Shown here in pieces: positions 16,533-26,234 of a stretch of DNA of 64,000 bases. A program made the translations under genes and the position numbers. The stretch comes from Bacillota bacterium (GTDB lineage: Bacteria > Bacillota > Limnochordia > Limnochordales > Limnochordaceae). The DNA is taken from NCBI GenBank assembly GCA_017577405.1, contig PIUA01000028.1, forward strand, positions 1 to 64,000, given 5' to 3'. The notes beneath the pieces were generated by a model that made no database searches, had not been told where the DNA came from, and worked only from the letters and a program-made list of their open reading frames with translations. The stretch's first letter is position 1; the number at the start of each line of letters is the position of its first letter.

Positions 16533-18017
16533 TCACCGGTCGCCCGGGCGATACCCCCGGACGGGCGCGGTCCAATCCACGATCTCCACCTGCTCCCGGG
16601 GCACGCCGAAGATGGGCCCGGGGGCCGTCTCCAGCACGGCCGGATCGCCCAGCAGGACCACCGCGAAGCGCTCGGGGTCCAGATGAGCCCGGATGGCCCC
16701 GTTCACGTCAGCCAGGGTCAGGGCGGCCACCTGCTCCGGCACGTCGGTGATGGGGTCCAGGCTGCCGTGATCCAGGATGGCGTCGGTGACCAAGGCGGCG
16801 GTCCCCGCCAGGGTCTCCAGCTGGAGGGGGAACCGGCCCAAGAGCTGGCTCTTGGCCTTGGCCAGCTCCTCCTCGGTGACGCCCTCCTCGGCAAAGCGGC
16901 GCAGTTCCGTGTGGATCGCCTCCAGGGTGGCCCAGAGGCTCTCGTTCCGGGTGAAGGTGGCCAGCTCCCAGGCCCCGGGGAAGCGGTAGGTGGTGTACTG
17001 GCTCCAGATCCCGTAGGTTTGGCCCAGGTCGCTCCGGATGGCCTGCATCAGCCGGGAGGCGAAGCCGCCGCTGCCCAGGATCTGGTTGGCCACCTGGAGG
17101 GCGACCCACTCCTCCGCGGTCCGGGCGGGCCCGTTCTGCCGGAGGCGGACCTGCACCTGGGTCTGGCCCGGCCGGGCCACCCAGCGGACCCGGCTGGCCT
17201 CCAGCCGGGGCACGGGCTGGATCTCCGGCGGGGGCGCGGCCGGTCCCTGCCAGCTCCCGAAGAGCCGCTCCACCTCCTGCACCACCCACTGGGGATCCAG
17301 ATCGCCCACGGCCAGGAAGATGGCCTCCCGGGGACCATAGTGATCCCGGTGGAAGGCGACGATGTCGTCCCGGGTCATGGCGGTGTAGGACTCTTCCGTC
17401 TCCGGCCGGCCCAGCCGGTGGCCTGCCCCGTAGAAGAAGGCGGCCGCATGGACGCTGGCCAGGGCCAAGGGATCATCCTTCTGCTGGCGGACGGCGCCGA
17501 TGAACTGTTGGCGGAGAAGGGCCACCTCCGCCTCGGGAAAGGTGGGGTTGAGGACCACGTCGGCCATCAGCTCCAGGGCGAGGGCCGCGTCCTTGGCCAC
17601 CACCTGAGCCGAGATCACCGTGTTCTCCGTCCCGGCCGAGCTGGTGAGGCTCCCCCCCACGAACTCAATGGCCTCCGCAATCTCCTCCGCCGTCCGGCTC
17701 GTCGTCCCCTGCTTGAGGAGGGCGGCGGTGAAGGCGGCCAGCCCCTCCTTGCCCGGTGGGTCGGCCAGCTTCCCCCGGGGCAGGACCAGGGTGAAGAGGG
17801 CGATGGGCTGCTCGTGCCGCTCCACCACCCAGACCTGGAGCCCGTTGGCCAAGGTCTCGTGGGTGACGGGTGGGACGGCGATGGGCTGGGGTTCGGTGAT
17901 GAGCGGAACCTGGATCGCCCCGGCAGCCCAGACGCTGGGGGCGGCCAGGAGCAGCGCCAGGATTCCAGCCAGGGCGGCGGGCAGGCACCGGAGGGCGATC
18001 GGGCGCTGGCGGGTCAT
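16533..18017 (-). CDS. M16 family peptidase-like subunit lacking the zinc motif
   Basis: A 494-residue exported protein (signal peptide LAGILALLLAAPSVWA) with the two-lobed M16 fold: an N-terminal lobe starting THETLANGLQVWVVERHEQP and a C-terminal lobe with QIRLR-like strands and the YGIWSQYTTYRFPG segment carrying the Arg/Tyr region. Where an active M16 enzyme has HxxEH, this one reads FTAALLKQG, so it cannot bind zinc in the usual way. Known bacterial M16 enzymes often pair an active and an inactive subunit, and that is the likely arrangement with the upstream gene, whose stop overlaps this start (TGATG). Confidence 0.88.
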   Translation of the reverse strand: MTRQRPIALRCLPAALAGILALLLAAPSVWAAGAIQVPLITEPQPIAVPPVTHETLANGLQVWVVERHEQPIALFTLVLPRGKLADPPGKEGLAAFTAALLKQGTTSRTAEEIAEAIEFVGGSLTSSAGTENTVISAQVVAKDAALALELMADVVLNPTFPEAEVALLRQQFIGAVRQQKDDPLALASVHAAAFFYGAGHRLGRPETEESYTAMTRDDIVAFHRDHYGPREAIFLAVGDLDPQWVVQEVERLFGSWQGPAAPPPEIQPVPRLEASRVRWVARPGQTQVQVRLRQNGPARTAEEWVALQVANQILGSGGFASRLMQAIRSDLGQTYGIWSQYTTYRFPGAWELATFTRNESLWATLEAIHTELRRFAEEGVTEEELAKAKSQLLGRFPLQLETLAGTAALVTDAILDHGSLDPITDVPEQVAALTLADVNGAIRAHLDPERFAVVLLGDPAVLETAPGPIFGVPREQVEIVDWTAPVRGYRPGDR

Positions 18018-19378
18018 CAGCTGGCCCCTCCTTCCTCAAGAGCGGCGGGCGGCGCGGGCACCACATCCACCAGGGTGAGCCGGTCCGGCGTCAGGTAGGT
18101 CTGGGTCACCCGGACGATGTCGTCGGAGGTGAGGGCAAGGTAGGGGTCCAAACCCCGGGTGAACTTCTCCAGGCCGCCTTCCAGGACCACTGCCGAGCCG
18201 ATGGCGTTGGCCACCCCATCCAACGTGTCCAGCGCGAAGACGTAGGTGGCCACCAGCTGGTTCTTCACCCGCTGGAGCTCCTCGTCGCTGACGCCCTCGG
18301 CCAGGCGCTCCACCTCCGCCACCAGCGCGGCCGCCACCGCCTCCGACTGGACCGGCGGCAGGTAGAGCCCCGCGAGCAGGAAGAGCCCCGCCTCCTCATA
18401 CTGCTGGGCGAGGCCCAGGGCGGCCAACACCACCTGCTGCTCCCGCACCAGGGACCGGTACATCCGGGCGCTCTCGCCGCCCGAAAGGATCAGCCCCGTG
18501 GCCTGGAGGGCTTCCATGTCGGCGGAGCGCACGCCGGGGATCACGTAGCCGCCCAGGACCACGGGCAGCTGCACGGGGAAGGTGATGGTCTCCCGCCGGG
18601 TCTCCCCCGCCGGCTGGGGCGTCACCGGGGCCCGCTCCGGCACCGGGCCCGGCGGGATGGGCCCGAAGTGCTTCTCCGCCAGGCGGCGGACGGTGGCCAG
18701 GTCGGTGTCGCCGGCCACCACCAAGACAGCATTGTTGGGCACGTAGTACGTCCGGTAGAACGCCTCCAGGTCTTGGACGGTGATGGCGTCCAGCTCCTCC
18801 AGGAAGCCGTGGGGGGTCCAGGCGTAGGGCGTCCCCGCGAGGGCCACCGCCTGGAACCGCTCGAAGGCCAGGCTCAGGGGGTTGTTCTCCAGGCCCAGGC
18901 GGAACTCTTCCTTGACGACCTCCCGCTCCGTCTGGAGGTGCGCCTCGGTGAGGACCAGGTTGGCCATCCGCTCGGCTTCCAGCTCGAAGACCAGCTCCAG
19001 GTAGGGCGCGGGAACCTTGTTCCAGTAGACCGTCGCGTCCGCGGAGGTGAAGGCGTTCATCTCGCCCCCCACCTGGTCGATGATCCGGGCGTGCTCTTCC
19101 GGCCCCACCCGCTGGGAGCCTTTGAACATCATGTGCTCCAAGAGGTGGGCCATGCCCCGGCGCCCGATGGGCTCGTCCCGGGAGCCCACCCGGTACCAGA
19201 GGTTGACAGAGACCACGGGGGCGGTATGGTCTTCATAGACGTAGAGCTCGAGACCGTTGGGGAGGCGGTCGCTGGCCACCTCCACCACCGGCCCGGTCCC
19301 GTCCAGGGCGGCGACCGCGGCTGGCCAGAGCCCGCTCACCACGAGCGCGAGAGCCAGCCAGCGCCGGCATCGACGCAT
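18017..19378 (-). CDS. zinc-dependent M16 family peptidase, catalytic subunit
   Basis: A 453-residue protein with signal peptide (LALALVVSGLWPAAVAA) and the inverted zinc motif HLLEHMMF (HxxEH) near residue 78, preceded by the family segment VSVNLWYRVGSRDEPIGRRGMAH. The downstream Glu ligand falls in the EREVVKEEFRL stretch near 155. The C-terminal lobe (PAGETRRETITFPVQLPVVLGGYV onward) matches M16. It likely degrades peptides or misfolded proteins outside the cytoplasm together with the following subunit. The ATG at 19378 has GGAG 9 bp upstream. It is divergent from lhr; an inverted repeat lies in the shared upstream region. Confidence 0.93.
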   Translation of the reverse strand: MRRCRRWLALALVVSGLWPAAVAALDGTGPVVEVASDRLPNGLELYVYEDHTAPVVSVNLWYRVGSRDEPIGRRGMAHLLEHMMFKGSQRVGPEEHARIIDQVGGEMNAFTSADATVYWNKVPAPYLELVFELEAERMANLVLTEAHLQTEREVVKEEFRLGLENNPLSLAFERFQAVALAGTPYAWTPHGFLEELDAITVQDLEAFYRTYYVPNNAVLVVAGDTDLATVRRLAEKHFGPIPPGPVPERAPVTPQPAGETRRETITFPVQLPVVLGGYVIPGVRSADMEALQATGLILSGGESARMYRSLVREQQVVLAALGLAQQYEEAGLFLLAGLYLPPVQSEAVAAALVAEVERLAEGVSDEELQRVKNQLVATYVFALDTLDGVANAIGSAVVLEGGLEKFTRGLDPYLALTSDDIVRVTQTYLTPDRLTLVDVVPAPPAALEEGGAS

Positions 19379-19432
19379 CGCGAGGGAGTCTCCTTTCCCT
19401 TGTGGGCGAAAGCCCTTGGTGGATGAGCAGAT

Positions 19433-19460
19433 GGTGAACTTACGTGAGTCTTTTCACCAC
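19433..19460. promoter_or_regulatory. inverted repeat in the M16 / lhr divergent promoter region
   Basis: TGGTGAA (19433-19439) and TTCACCA (19454-19460) form a perfect 7-bp inverted repeat with a 14-bp spacer, between divergent genes. The geometry suits a dimeric repressor site, but the regulator is unknown. Confidence 0.4.
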
Positions 19461-19548
19461 TTGGGAGACGCCTCCTCCCGTGGCGCGGAAGGTGGTTCTC
19501 GGGAGGAAGCACAAGCCGAGGCCAGGCCCGAGGAGGGTGGCATGAGCG

Positions 19549-22500
19549 ATGTCCGTCGACCGATCCAGTCCCAATCCGCCGGCAACGGGCGGATCAGCGG
19601 CTCCCGCGGAGGGCCTGGAGCTTTTCCACCCCATCGTGCAGGACTGGTTCCGCCGCCGCTACGGCCGGCCCTCCCCGCCCCAGCGGGCCGCGTGGCCCGT
19701 CATCGCCCGGGGTGAGCACACCCTCCTTCTGGCCCCCACCGGGTCGGGCAAGACCCTGGCCGCCTTCTTCGTCTTCCTCGACCGGCTCTTCCGCCGGATG
19801 TGGGAGCCGCCGGGCTCGGGAGCCTCCGAGGGGCGCCCCGTCGAGACCGGGGTCCACCTGCTCTACGTCTCGCCCCTGAAAGCTCTGGACAACGACATCC
19901 ACCGGAACCTGGAGGAGCCCTTGGAGGGGATCGCCGCCCTGGCCCGGGCCCAGGGACTGCCTGCCCAGGCCCCCACCCGGGCCGTCCGCACCGGCGACAC
20001 CCCGCCGTCGGCCCGCCGGGCCATGGTCCGCCGCCCGCCCCAGATCCTCATCACCACCCCCGAATCCCTCCTGCTCCTCCTGCTCGCGCCCCGGGCCCGG
20101 GAGATGCTCAAGACCGTCCGGGCCGTCATCGTCGACGAGATCCACCAGCTGGCGGGGAGCAAGCGGGGGGTCCAGCTGGCCCTCACCCTGGAGTGGCTGG
20201 AAGCTTGGGCCGGTCACTCCATCCAACGGGTCGGCCTTTCGGCCACCCAGCGGCCCCTGGAGCGGATCGCCGCCTTCTTGGGTGGGGACCGGCCCGTCAC
20301 CATCGTGGATGCTGGGCCGCCGGCCGGGGCGGGCTCAGGAAAGGGGCTGGACCTCCTGGTGGAGGCGCCGGCGGATCCCTTCCGCCGGTCCCAGGAGGCC
20401 CTGGGCCGGCCCCCCACCTGGCCGGTGCTGGCGGCGCGCATCGTGGAGCTGATCCGGAGCCACCGCTCCACCATCGTCTTCGTCCAGAACCGGGGCCAGG
20501 CGGAGCGGCTCACCCGGGAGCTGAACGAGCTGGCGGGCGAGCCCCTGGTCCGGAGCCACCACGGGAGCCTCTCCCGGGAGGTCCGGGAGCAGGTGGAGGC
20601 CGATCTCAAGGCGGGCCGCCTCCGGGGCCTGGTGGCCACCAGCACCCTCGAGCTGGGGATCGACGTGGGGGCGGTGGATCTGGTCATCCAGGTGGAGTCG
20701 CCCAAGAGCGTCGCCGCCACCCTCCAGCGGGTGGGCCGGGCGGGCCACCTCCTCACCCAGACCTCCAAGGGACGAATCCTGGCCAAGACCCCCCTGGATT
20801 TGGTGGAGGCGGTGGCCGTCGCCCAGGCGGCCCGGGAGGGGGCGGTGGAGGAGACCCGGGTCCCAGAGAACTGCCTCGACGTCCTGGCCCAGCAGGTGGC
20901 CGCCATGGCTGCCGCCGGCCCCGAGGAGGGCTGGGAGGAAGAGCGCCTCTTCCGCCTCATCCGCCGGGCCTACCCCTACCGGCACCTGAGCCGGGCCGCC
21001 TTCCGCTCGGTGTTGAAGCTTCTCGCCGGCGGCTACAGCCACCCCGTGCTGGGCCGGCTCAAGCCCCGGATCGAGTGGAATCGGATCGAAGGGCGGATCG
21101 AGGGGCTCCCCGGCACCCGTATGGCGGTGGCCACCCAGGGGGGCACCATCCCCGACCGGGGGCTCTACCAGGCGGTCACCCACGACCGGCGCCTGGTGGG
21201 CGAGCTGGATGAGGAGTTCGTCTTCGAAAGCCGGGTGGGGGATGTCTTCGTCCTGGGGAACACCACCTGGCAGGTGGACCAGATCGGCCCCGACCGGGTG
21301 GTGGTCTCCCCCGCCCCGGGCCGGGTCCCCCGGCTCCCCTTCTGGCGGGGGGATCCGGTGGGCCGGAGCCGGGAGACGGGCGAGCAGGTGGGCCAGCTCC
21401 TGGAGGCCCTCGCCCGGCGGCTGGAAGGGACGGCTCACCTGCCGGGGCCGGAGGCGGAACGGGCAGCCGTCGCCTGGCTCCAGGAGCACTACCCCGCCGA
21501 CGAGCAGGCGGCCCGCCTCCTGGTGGCCTTGGCCCGGCGGCAGCGGGCGGCCACAGGCTTCCTCCCCACCCACCAGCGCCTTCTCCTGGAGTTTTTCCCC
21601 GACGAGGTGGGCGACTGGCGGGCGGTCCTCCACGCGCCTTTCGGCGCCCGGCTCAACCGGGCCTGGCTCCTCGCCTTCCAGGCCCGGGCCCGGGAGGTTC
21701 TGGGCCTGCAGGTGGAGGGGGTGGTGGCCGACGAGGGCCTCCTCCTCCGGTTCCCCGGCTGGGGTGAGGCGCCCCTGGCCCTGGCGGACCTCGACCTCCT
21801 CCCCGACCTGGAGGCCCTCATCAGCGAGGAGGCGACGGGCAGCCCGCTCTTTGCCGTCCTCTTCCGCCACGCCGCCGCCCGGGCCCTCCTCATTCCCCGC
21901 TCCACCGCCCTCCGCCGCCGGCCCCTGTGGCAGCAGCGGCTCCGGGCGAGCGACCTCCTGGAGGCCTTCCGCGCCGAGCCCGACTTCCCCCTGGTGGTGG
22001 AGGCTTTGCGGGAGCTCTGGCACGAGGCGCTGGACGTGCCCGGCCTCAGGAGCGTCCTGGAGGATGTGAAGGCGGGCCGGCGGCGTCTGGAGGTGGTCCA
22101 GCGCCCCGCGCCCTCGCCCTTCGCCGCCGGCCTGGTCTTCCGTTTCCTGGGAGACTACGTCTACCACACCGACAGCCCCCGGGCGGAACGGCGGGCCCAG
22201 CTTCTCCAGCTCTCCCAGCAGGCCCTCCGGGAGGCCCTGGGCTCCCAGGTGCTGCGGGAGCTCTTGGACCGGGAGGTGATCGAGCAGATCCGGGCCGAGC
22301 TCCAGGGGACGGCGCCGGGCCGCCGGGCCACCACCCCCTCCCAGCTTCTGGACCTGCTGGAACGGCTGGGCGCCCTCACCCTCGCCGAGGCCCAGGCCCG
22401 CTGCGAAAGCGATGCCGGCCGCTTCCTGGCTCAACTGGAAGAGGCGGGGCTCGCCCGGCCCCTACCGCCGGAGCTGGCCCCCTGGGTTCCCGGGCGGGCC

Positions 22501-24273
22501 CAGGCCTGGGTGCCGGCGGCCTTGTTGGAGAGGCTGCCCGCCACCAACCCGGGCCCGGCCCTGCGGCGGGTGCTGGCGGAACGGTACGCCGCCCACCAGG
22601 GCCCCTTCACCTTGGAGGAGGCCGCCGCGCACCTGGGCCAGGGGGCCTGGCTGGCCGAGCTTCTGGCGGACCTGGAGGGGGAGGGCACGCTGGTGCGGGG
22701 CGCTTTCCGGGAAGGGATCGAGGGCGAGGAGTGGTGCGCGGCCCAGCTCCTCCGGCGGATCCACTGGGAGAGCCTAGCCGCGGCCCGCCGGGCCGTGGAA
22801 CCCGTGCCCCTCGAGCAGGTTCAGGTCCTGGCCCTCCGGTGGCAAGGGGTGGGGCCCGGCGAGGAAGGGTCTCGAAGGACAGCCTCCCTTGCTGAGGCCT
22901 CGCCCGCGGCCCTGGAGGAGGATCTCGAGGCCGCCCTGGTCCCCCTCCGAGGGTGGCTTCTCTCCCCATCCCTCTGGGAGGCGGTCCTCGGGGCCCGCCT
23001 GCCGGCCTTTCCCCCGGGCCTCCTCCGGGCCGGGCTGGAGTACCTCCTCCGCTCGGGGCACTGGCTCTGGGTGGGCGGTGAGGTGGGCGGCCTGCCCGCC
23101 TGCGCCCTCTTCGAGCGGGATCGCTGGCGGGAGGTGGCGGGGGTCTGGGCCTGGCCGGCCCCGCCTGCCGGCGGCCTGGAAGGCCAGGTACTGGCTCTCC
23201 TCGAGGCCCGGGGGGCCCTCTTTTGGGATGAGTTCCTGGAACGCCTGCCGGGGACCAGTCCCGAGCGGCTGGAGGCGGCCCTTTGGACCCTGGCCCGCCA
23301 GGGCTGGGTGACCCACGACAGCCTGGAAGCCCTCCGGCTCTGGGAGGAGGCGCCGCCGGGCCAGGAGGGGCCGGCCCCCGCAGCGCCACCGGCGCCCGCC
23401 TCGGGGCTGCCCTCCCCCTGGCCCGGCCTCCCGGGCCGGCGTTCCGCCCGGCTGGCGGCCCGCCGCCGCATCCGGCAACGGCTGGGCCGGGACCAGCGCC
23501 GCCGGCGGGCCCTGGCCGCGGGCCGCTGGAGCCTGCTGCCGGGGGCGCCAGTGGCGGGCCCGGAAAGGATGCCCCCAGGCGGGACCCTGGGGACCCCCTT
23601 CGCTGTCCCACCCTCCCCGTCGGGAGGGGCCGAGGACGAAAGCCCGCGCCCCCAAGCCCTGACCGTGGCCCGGCTCCTCCTGGAGCGGTACGGGCTGGTC
23701 ACCCGGGAGCTCTTCGACCTGGCCCCCCTGGGCCGCTGGGACGAGGTGGTGGAGGCGCTCCTCTACCTGGAGGCGGTAGGCGAGGTCCGCCGGGGCCTCT
23801 TCGTCCGGGGGCTGAGCGGGCTCCAGTTCGGGCTGCCCGAAGGGGTGGAGCTCTTGCGGGATCGGCCCGACCCGGAGACAGCCGGCACGTTCCGGCTCCT
23901 GGCCGCCCTCGACCCGGCCAACCTCTGGCCCGCCCTGCGCCGTTCCAGTGGGGATCCTCACCCCTCCCACCCGCCGGCCATTCCCCGCCGGCCGGGAGTC
24001 TGGGTGCTCTTCCAGGGCCCTCGTCCCGTCCTGGTCCTGGAGGTGGGCCCCCAGCGGCTCACCCCTCTGGAGGCCTGGGAGGGGCTGGGCGAGGCCGGGC
24101 AGCGGGACGCCTTGGGCGCCCTGGTCGCCCAGCTCCCCCGGGTGGGGCTGCAGCGGGTGCGGGTCGGGTGGTGGGGCGACGCCCCCATCCTGGACCAGCC
24201 GGTGGCCGCCGTCCTCCAGCAGGCGGGCTTCCAGCGGGAGCCCAACGGCCTGGTCTGGATGCGCCTCCCATGA
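19549..24273 (+). CDS. lhr: large Lhr-type ATP-dependent helicase
   Basis: A 1574-residue superfamily 2 helicase of the long Lhr type involved in DNA repair. Residues 62-69 are the Walker A APTGSGKT; a VDEIH motif II, SATQRP motif III, the STLELGIDVGAVDLVIQ region and QRVGRAGH motif VI follow within the first 420 residues. The winged-helix and Lhr-core domain comes next, and the long C-terminal half corresponds to the Lhr-CTD, which in other bacteria is related to AlkZ/YcaQ glycosylases. A basic low-complexity linker (RRSARLAARRRIRQRLGR) lies near 1300. The start is odd: the GGAGGG site is better spaced for an out-of-frame ATG at 19542 than for the in-frame ATG at 19549. Confidence 0.93.
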   Translation: MSVDRSSPNPPATGGSAAPAEGLELFHPIVQDWFRRRYGRPSPPQRAAWPVIARGEHTLLLAPTGSGKTLAAFFVFLDRLFRRMWEPPGSGASEGRPVETGVHLLYVSPLKALDNDIHRNLEEPLEGIAALARAQGLPAQAPTRAVRTGDTPPSARRAMVRRPPQILITTPESLLLLLLAPRAREMLKTVRAVIVDEIHQLAGSKRGVQLALTLEWLEAWAGHSIQRVGLSATQRPLERIAAFLGGDRPVTIVDAGPPAGAGSGKGLDLLVEAPADPFRRSQEALGRPPTWPVLAARIVELIRSHRSTIVFVQNRGQAERLTRELNELAGEPLVRSHHGSLSREVREQVEADLKAGRLRGLVATSTLELGIDVGAVDLVIQVESPKSVAATLQRVGRAGHLLTQTSKGRILAKTPLDLVEAVAVAQAAREGAVEETRVPENCLDVLAQQVAAMAAAGPEEGWEEERLFRLIRRAYPYRHLSRAAFRSVLKLLAGGYSHPVLGRLKPRIEWNRIEGRIEGLPGTRMAVATQGGTIPDRGLYQAVTHDRRLVGELDEEFVFESRVGDVFVLGNTTWQVDQIGPDRVVVSPAPGRVPRLPFWRGDPVGRSRETGEQVGQLLEALARRLEGTAHLPGPEAERAAVAWLQEHYPADEQAARLLVALARRQRAATGFLPTHQRLLLEFFPDEVGDWRAVLHAPFGARLNRAWLLAFQARAREVLGLQVEGVVADEGLLLRFPGWGEAPLALADLDLLPDLEALISEEATGSPLFAVLFRHAAARALLIPRSTALRRRPLWQQRLRASDLLEAFRAEPDFPLVVEALRELWHEALDVPGLRSVLEDVKAGRRRLEVVQRPAPSPFAAGLVFRFLGDYVYHTDSPRAERRAQLLQLSQQALREALGSQVLRELLDREVIEQIRAELQGTAPGRRATTPSQLLDLLERLGALTLAEAQARCESDAGRFLAQLEEAGLARPLPPELAPWVPGRAQAWVPAALLERLPATNPGPALRRVLAERYAAHQGPFTLEEAAAHLGQGAWLAELLADLEGEGTLVRGAFREGIEGEEWCAAQLLRRIHWESLAAARRAVEPVPLEQVQVLALRWQGVGPGEEGSRRTASLAEASPAALEEDLEAALVPLRGWLLSPSLWEAVLGARLPAFPPGLLRAGLEYLLRSGHWLWVGGEVGGLPACALFERDRWREVAGVWAWPAPPAGGLEGQVLALLEARGALFWDEFLERLPGTSPERLEAALWTLARQGWVTHDSLEALRLWEEAPPGQEGPAPAAPPAPASGLPSPWPGLPGRRSARLAARRRIRQRLGRDQRRRRALAAGRWSLLPGAPVAGPERMPPGGTLGTPFAVPPSPSGGAEDESPRPQALTVARLLLERYGLVTRELFDLAPLGRWDEVVEALLYLEAVGEVRRGLFVRGLSGLQFGLPEGVELLRDRPDPETAGTFRLLAALDPANLWPALRRSSGDPHPSHPPAIPRRPGVWVLFQGPRPVLVLEVGPQRLTPLEAWEGLGEAGQRDALGALVAQLPRVGLQRVRVGWWGDAPILDQPVAAVLQQAGFQREPNGLVWMRLP

Positions 24274-24381
24274 CGCCTTCCCGGCCCTGATCCCGGCCTA
24301 TGGACGCCTCGATTCCAGCCATTCCCGCGGGAGGCCCCGCCAGGTGGGAGTCACCCTACGGGGCGGAAGGGAGAGGTGGTC

Positions 24382-26025
24382 GTGGGCCGCCGAGACCAAC
24401 CGCGCGTCGCCTTTTTCTGCATGGAGTACGGTTTGAGCTCCCGTTTCCCCATCTACTCGGGGGGCCTGGGGGTCCTGGCGGGGGATATCCTCAAGACCGC
24501 CCGGGATCTGGACCTGCCTCTGGTGGGCATCGGGATCCTCTGGCGCCAAGGGTACACCCGCCAACGGCTGGATGAGCACGGCTGGCCCCACGATGACTTC
24601 CCCCACTACACCCCCGACTTCTGCACCGACACCGGGGTGCGGGTGGAGGTGGCGATCCGGGGGGAGACGGTCCCCCTGAAGGTGTGGAAGACCGAGGCCT
24701 TCGAGAACGCCCCCCTCTACCTCCTGGATGCGGGTGCGCCCGACGAGCCCCACGGCTGGATCACCGGCCGGCTCTACAACGGCCACGGTCCGGCCCGGAT
24801 CGCCCAGGAGATCGTCCTCGGCATCGGGGGCGTGCGGGCCCTGCGGGCCCTGGGCGAGGAGGTTCAGCTCTACCACTTCAACGAGGGGCATACGGTCCTG
24901 GCGGGGACGGAGCTCATCCGGGAGAAGCGGCAGCGGGGGCTCTCTTTCCAGGCCGCCTGGGAGGCGACCCGGGACGAGGTGATCTTCACCACCCACACCC
25001 CTGTCATGGCGGGGAACGAGTCCCACCCCCTCCACCTCCTCCAGGAGATGGGCGCCTTCAACAGCCTGGCCTGGCACGAGATGGTGGCCCTGGGCGGGGA
25101 CCCCTTCAACATGACGGTGGCCGGCCTGCGGCTCTCCAGCTTCGCCAACGGTGTCTCCAAGATGCACGGGGCGACGGCCCGGAAGATGTGGGAGGACGTG
25201 GAGGGGACGGCCCCCATCCTCTCCATCACCAACGGCGTCCACGTCCGGACCTGGCAGGATCCCCGGATCCGGCGGGCCTACGAGGCTGGGCAGGATCTGT
25301 GGGCCCCCCACATGCAGGCCAAGCGGGAGCTGATCGACGAGATCCGCCGCCGGACGGGCCAGACCTTCAACCCCGAGCGGCTCCTCATCGGCTTCTCTCG
25401 CCGGGCCGTCCCCTACAAGCGGCCCACCCTCATCTTCCAGCGGCCCGATGTGATCGAACCCCTCCTGGAAGACCAGACCATCCAGCTGGTCTTCGCGGGC
25501 AAGGCTCACCCTGAGGATCACGCGGGCAAGCAGCTGGTCCAGCACCTGTGGCGGATGAGCCGGCGCTTCCCCCAGGCGGTCGCCTTCCTGCCCGATTACG
25601 ACATGGACCTGGGCGCCCTCCTCACCCGGGGGTGCGACGTCTGGCTGAACACGCCCCAGCGCCCCCTGGAGGCCTCGGGCACGTCGGGGATGAAGGCGGC
25701 CTTGAACGGCGTCCTCAACGTGAGCGTCTTGGACGGGTGGTGGCCGGAAGGGGTCCGGCACGGGGTGAATGGGTGGCAGATCGGCAGCGGGTACGAGGGC
25801 CCGGGGCAAGATGAGCAGGACCTGGTGAGCCTGATCGAGGTTCTGGTCGACGAGGTGATCCCCACCTTCTACGAGAACCCGACCCGCTGGCGGCAGATGA
25901 TGCGGGAGAGCATCCGCTTGGCCGATGGGCGGTTCACCAGCGACCGGATGCTGGCCGAGTACCTCAACCTGATGTACCGGCCGGCGGCGGCCATCGTCCA
26001 GCGCTCGCCCCTCTTCCGGACCTGA
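24382..26025 (+). CDS. glgP: alpha-glucan (glycogen/maltodextrin) phosphorylase, short form
   Basis: Releases glucose 1-phosphate from alpha-1,4-glucans using PLP. The roughly 547-residue protein starts near AFFCMEYGLSSRFPIYSGGLG and has FNEGHTVLA, FTTHTPVMAGNE, SITNGVHVRTW, LIGFSRRAVPYKRPTL, FAGKAHPED, and the PLP region EASGTSGMKAALNGVLNVSVLDGWW. It is far shorter than E. coli GlgP (about 815) and lacks the DUF3417 N-terminal extension of many bacterial homologues, like archaeal-type enzymes. The GTG at 24382 is chosen over GTG 24376 because GGGAG is 8 bp upstream. No glycogen synthase is nearby. Confidence 0.9.
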   Translation: MGRRDQPRVAFFCMEYGLSSRFPIYSGGLGVLAGDILKTARDLDLPLVGIGILWRQGYTRQRLDEHGWPHDDFPHYTPDFCTDTGVRVEVAIRGETVPLKVWKTEAFENAPLYLLDAGAPDEPHGWITGRLYNGHGPARIAQEIVLGIGGVRALRALGEEVQLYHFNEGHTVLAGTELIREKRQRGLSFQAAWEATRDEVIFTTHTPVMAGNESHPLHLLQEMGAFNSLAWHEMVALGGDPFNMTVAGLRLSSFANGVSKMHGATARKMWEDVEGTAPILSITNGVHVRTWQDPRIRRAYEAGQDLWAPHMQAKRELIDEIRRRTGQTFNPERLLIGFSRRAVPYKRPTLIFQRPDVIEPLLEDQTIQLVFAGKAHPEDHAGKQLVQHLWRMSRRFPQAVAFLPDYDMDLGALLTRGCDVWLNTPQRPLEASGTSGMKAALNGVLNVSVLDGWWPEGVRHGVNGWQIGSGYEGPGQDEQDLVSLIEVLVDEVIPTFYENPTRWRQMMRESIRLADGRFTSDRMLAEYLNLMYRPAAAIVQRSPLFRT

Positions 26026-26141
26026 CGGAACCCGACGGATCCGATCCGACTCCGGAGATCCAACCCCGAAGGGCTCACAGGCGCGGCAAGCCGCTTGGAC
26101 AGCCCATTGCCGCCCTCCCGCCTTCTTTCGCGCTGGGCGCA

Positions 26142-26150
26142 TGGTAGAAT
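26142..26150 (+). promoter_or_regulatory. extended -10 promoter of the two-helix miniprotein
   Basis: TGG directly followed by TAGAAT (26145-26150) forms an extended -10 box about 85 bp before the small gene. The -35 region (CTTCTT) is weak, as is common with extended -10 promoters. Confidence 0.5.
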
Positions 26151-26234
26151 ACTTTTGAGGGAAGACCTTCATGCGCCAGGCGCCCCGGGGCGTCACGCGG
26201 CGCGCAGCCAAGCATCCCGAAAGGGGCTGAGACC

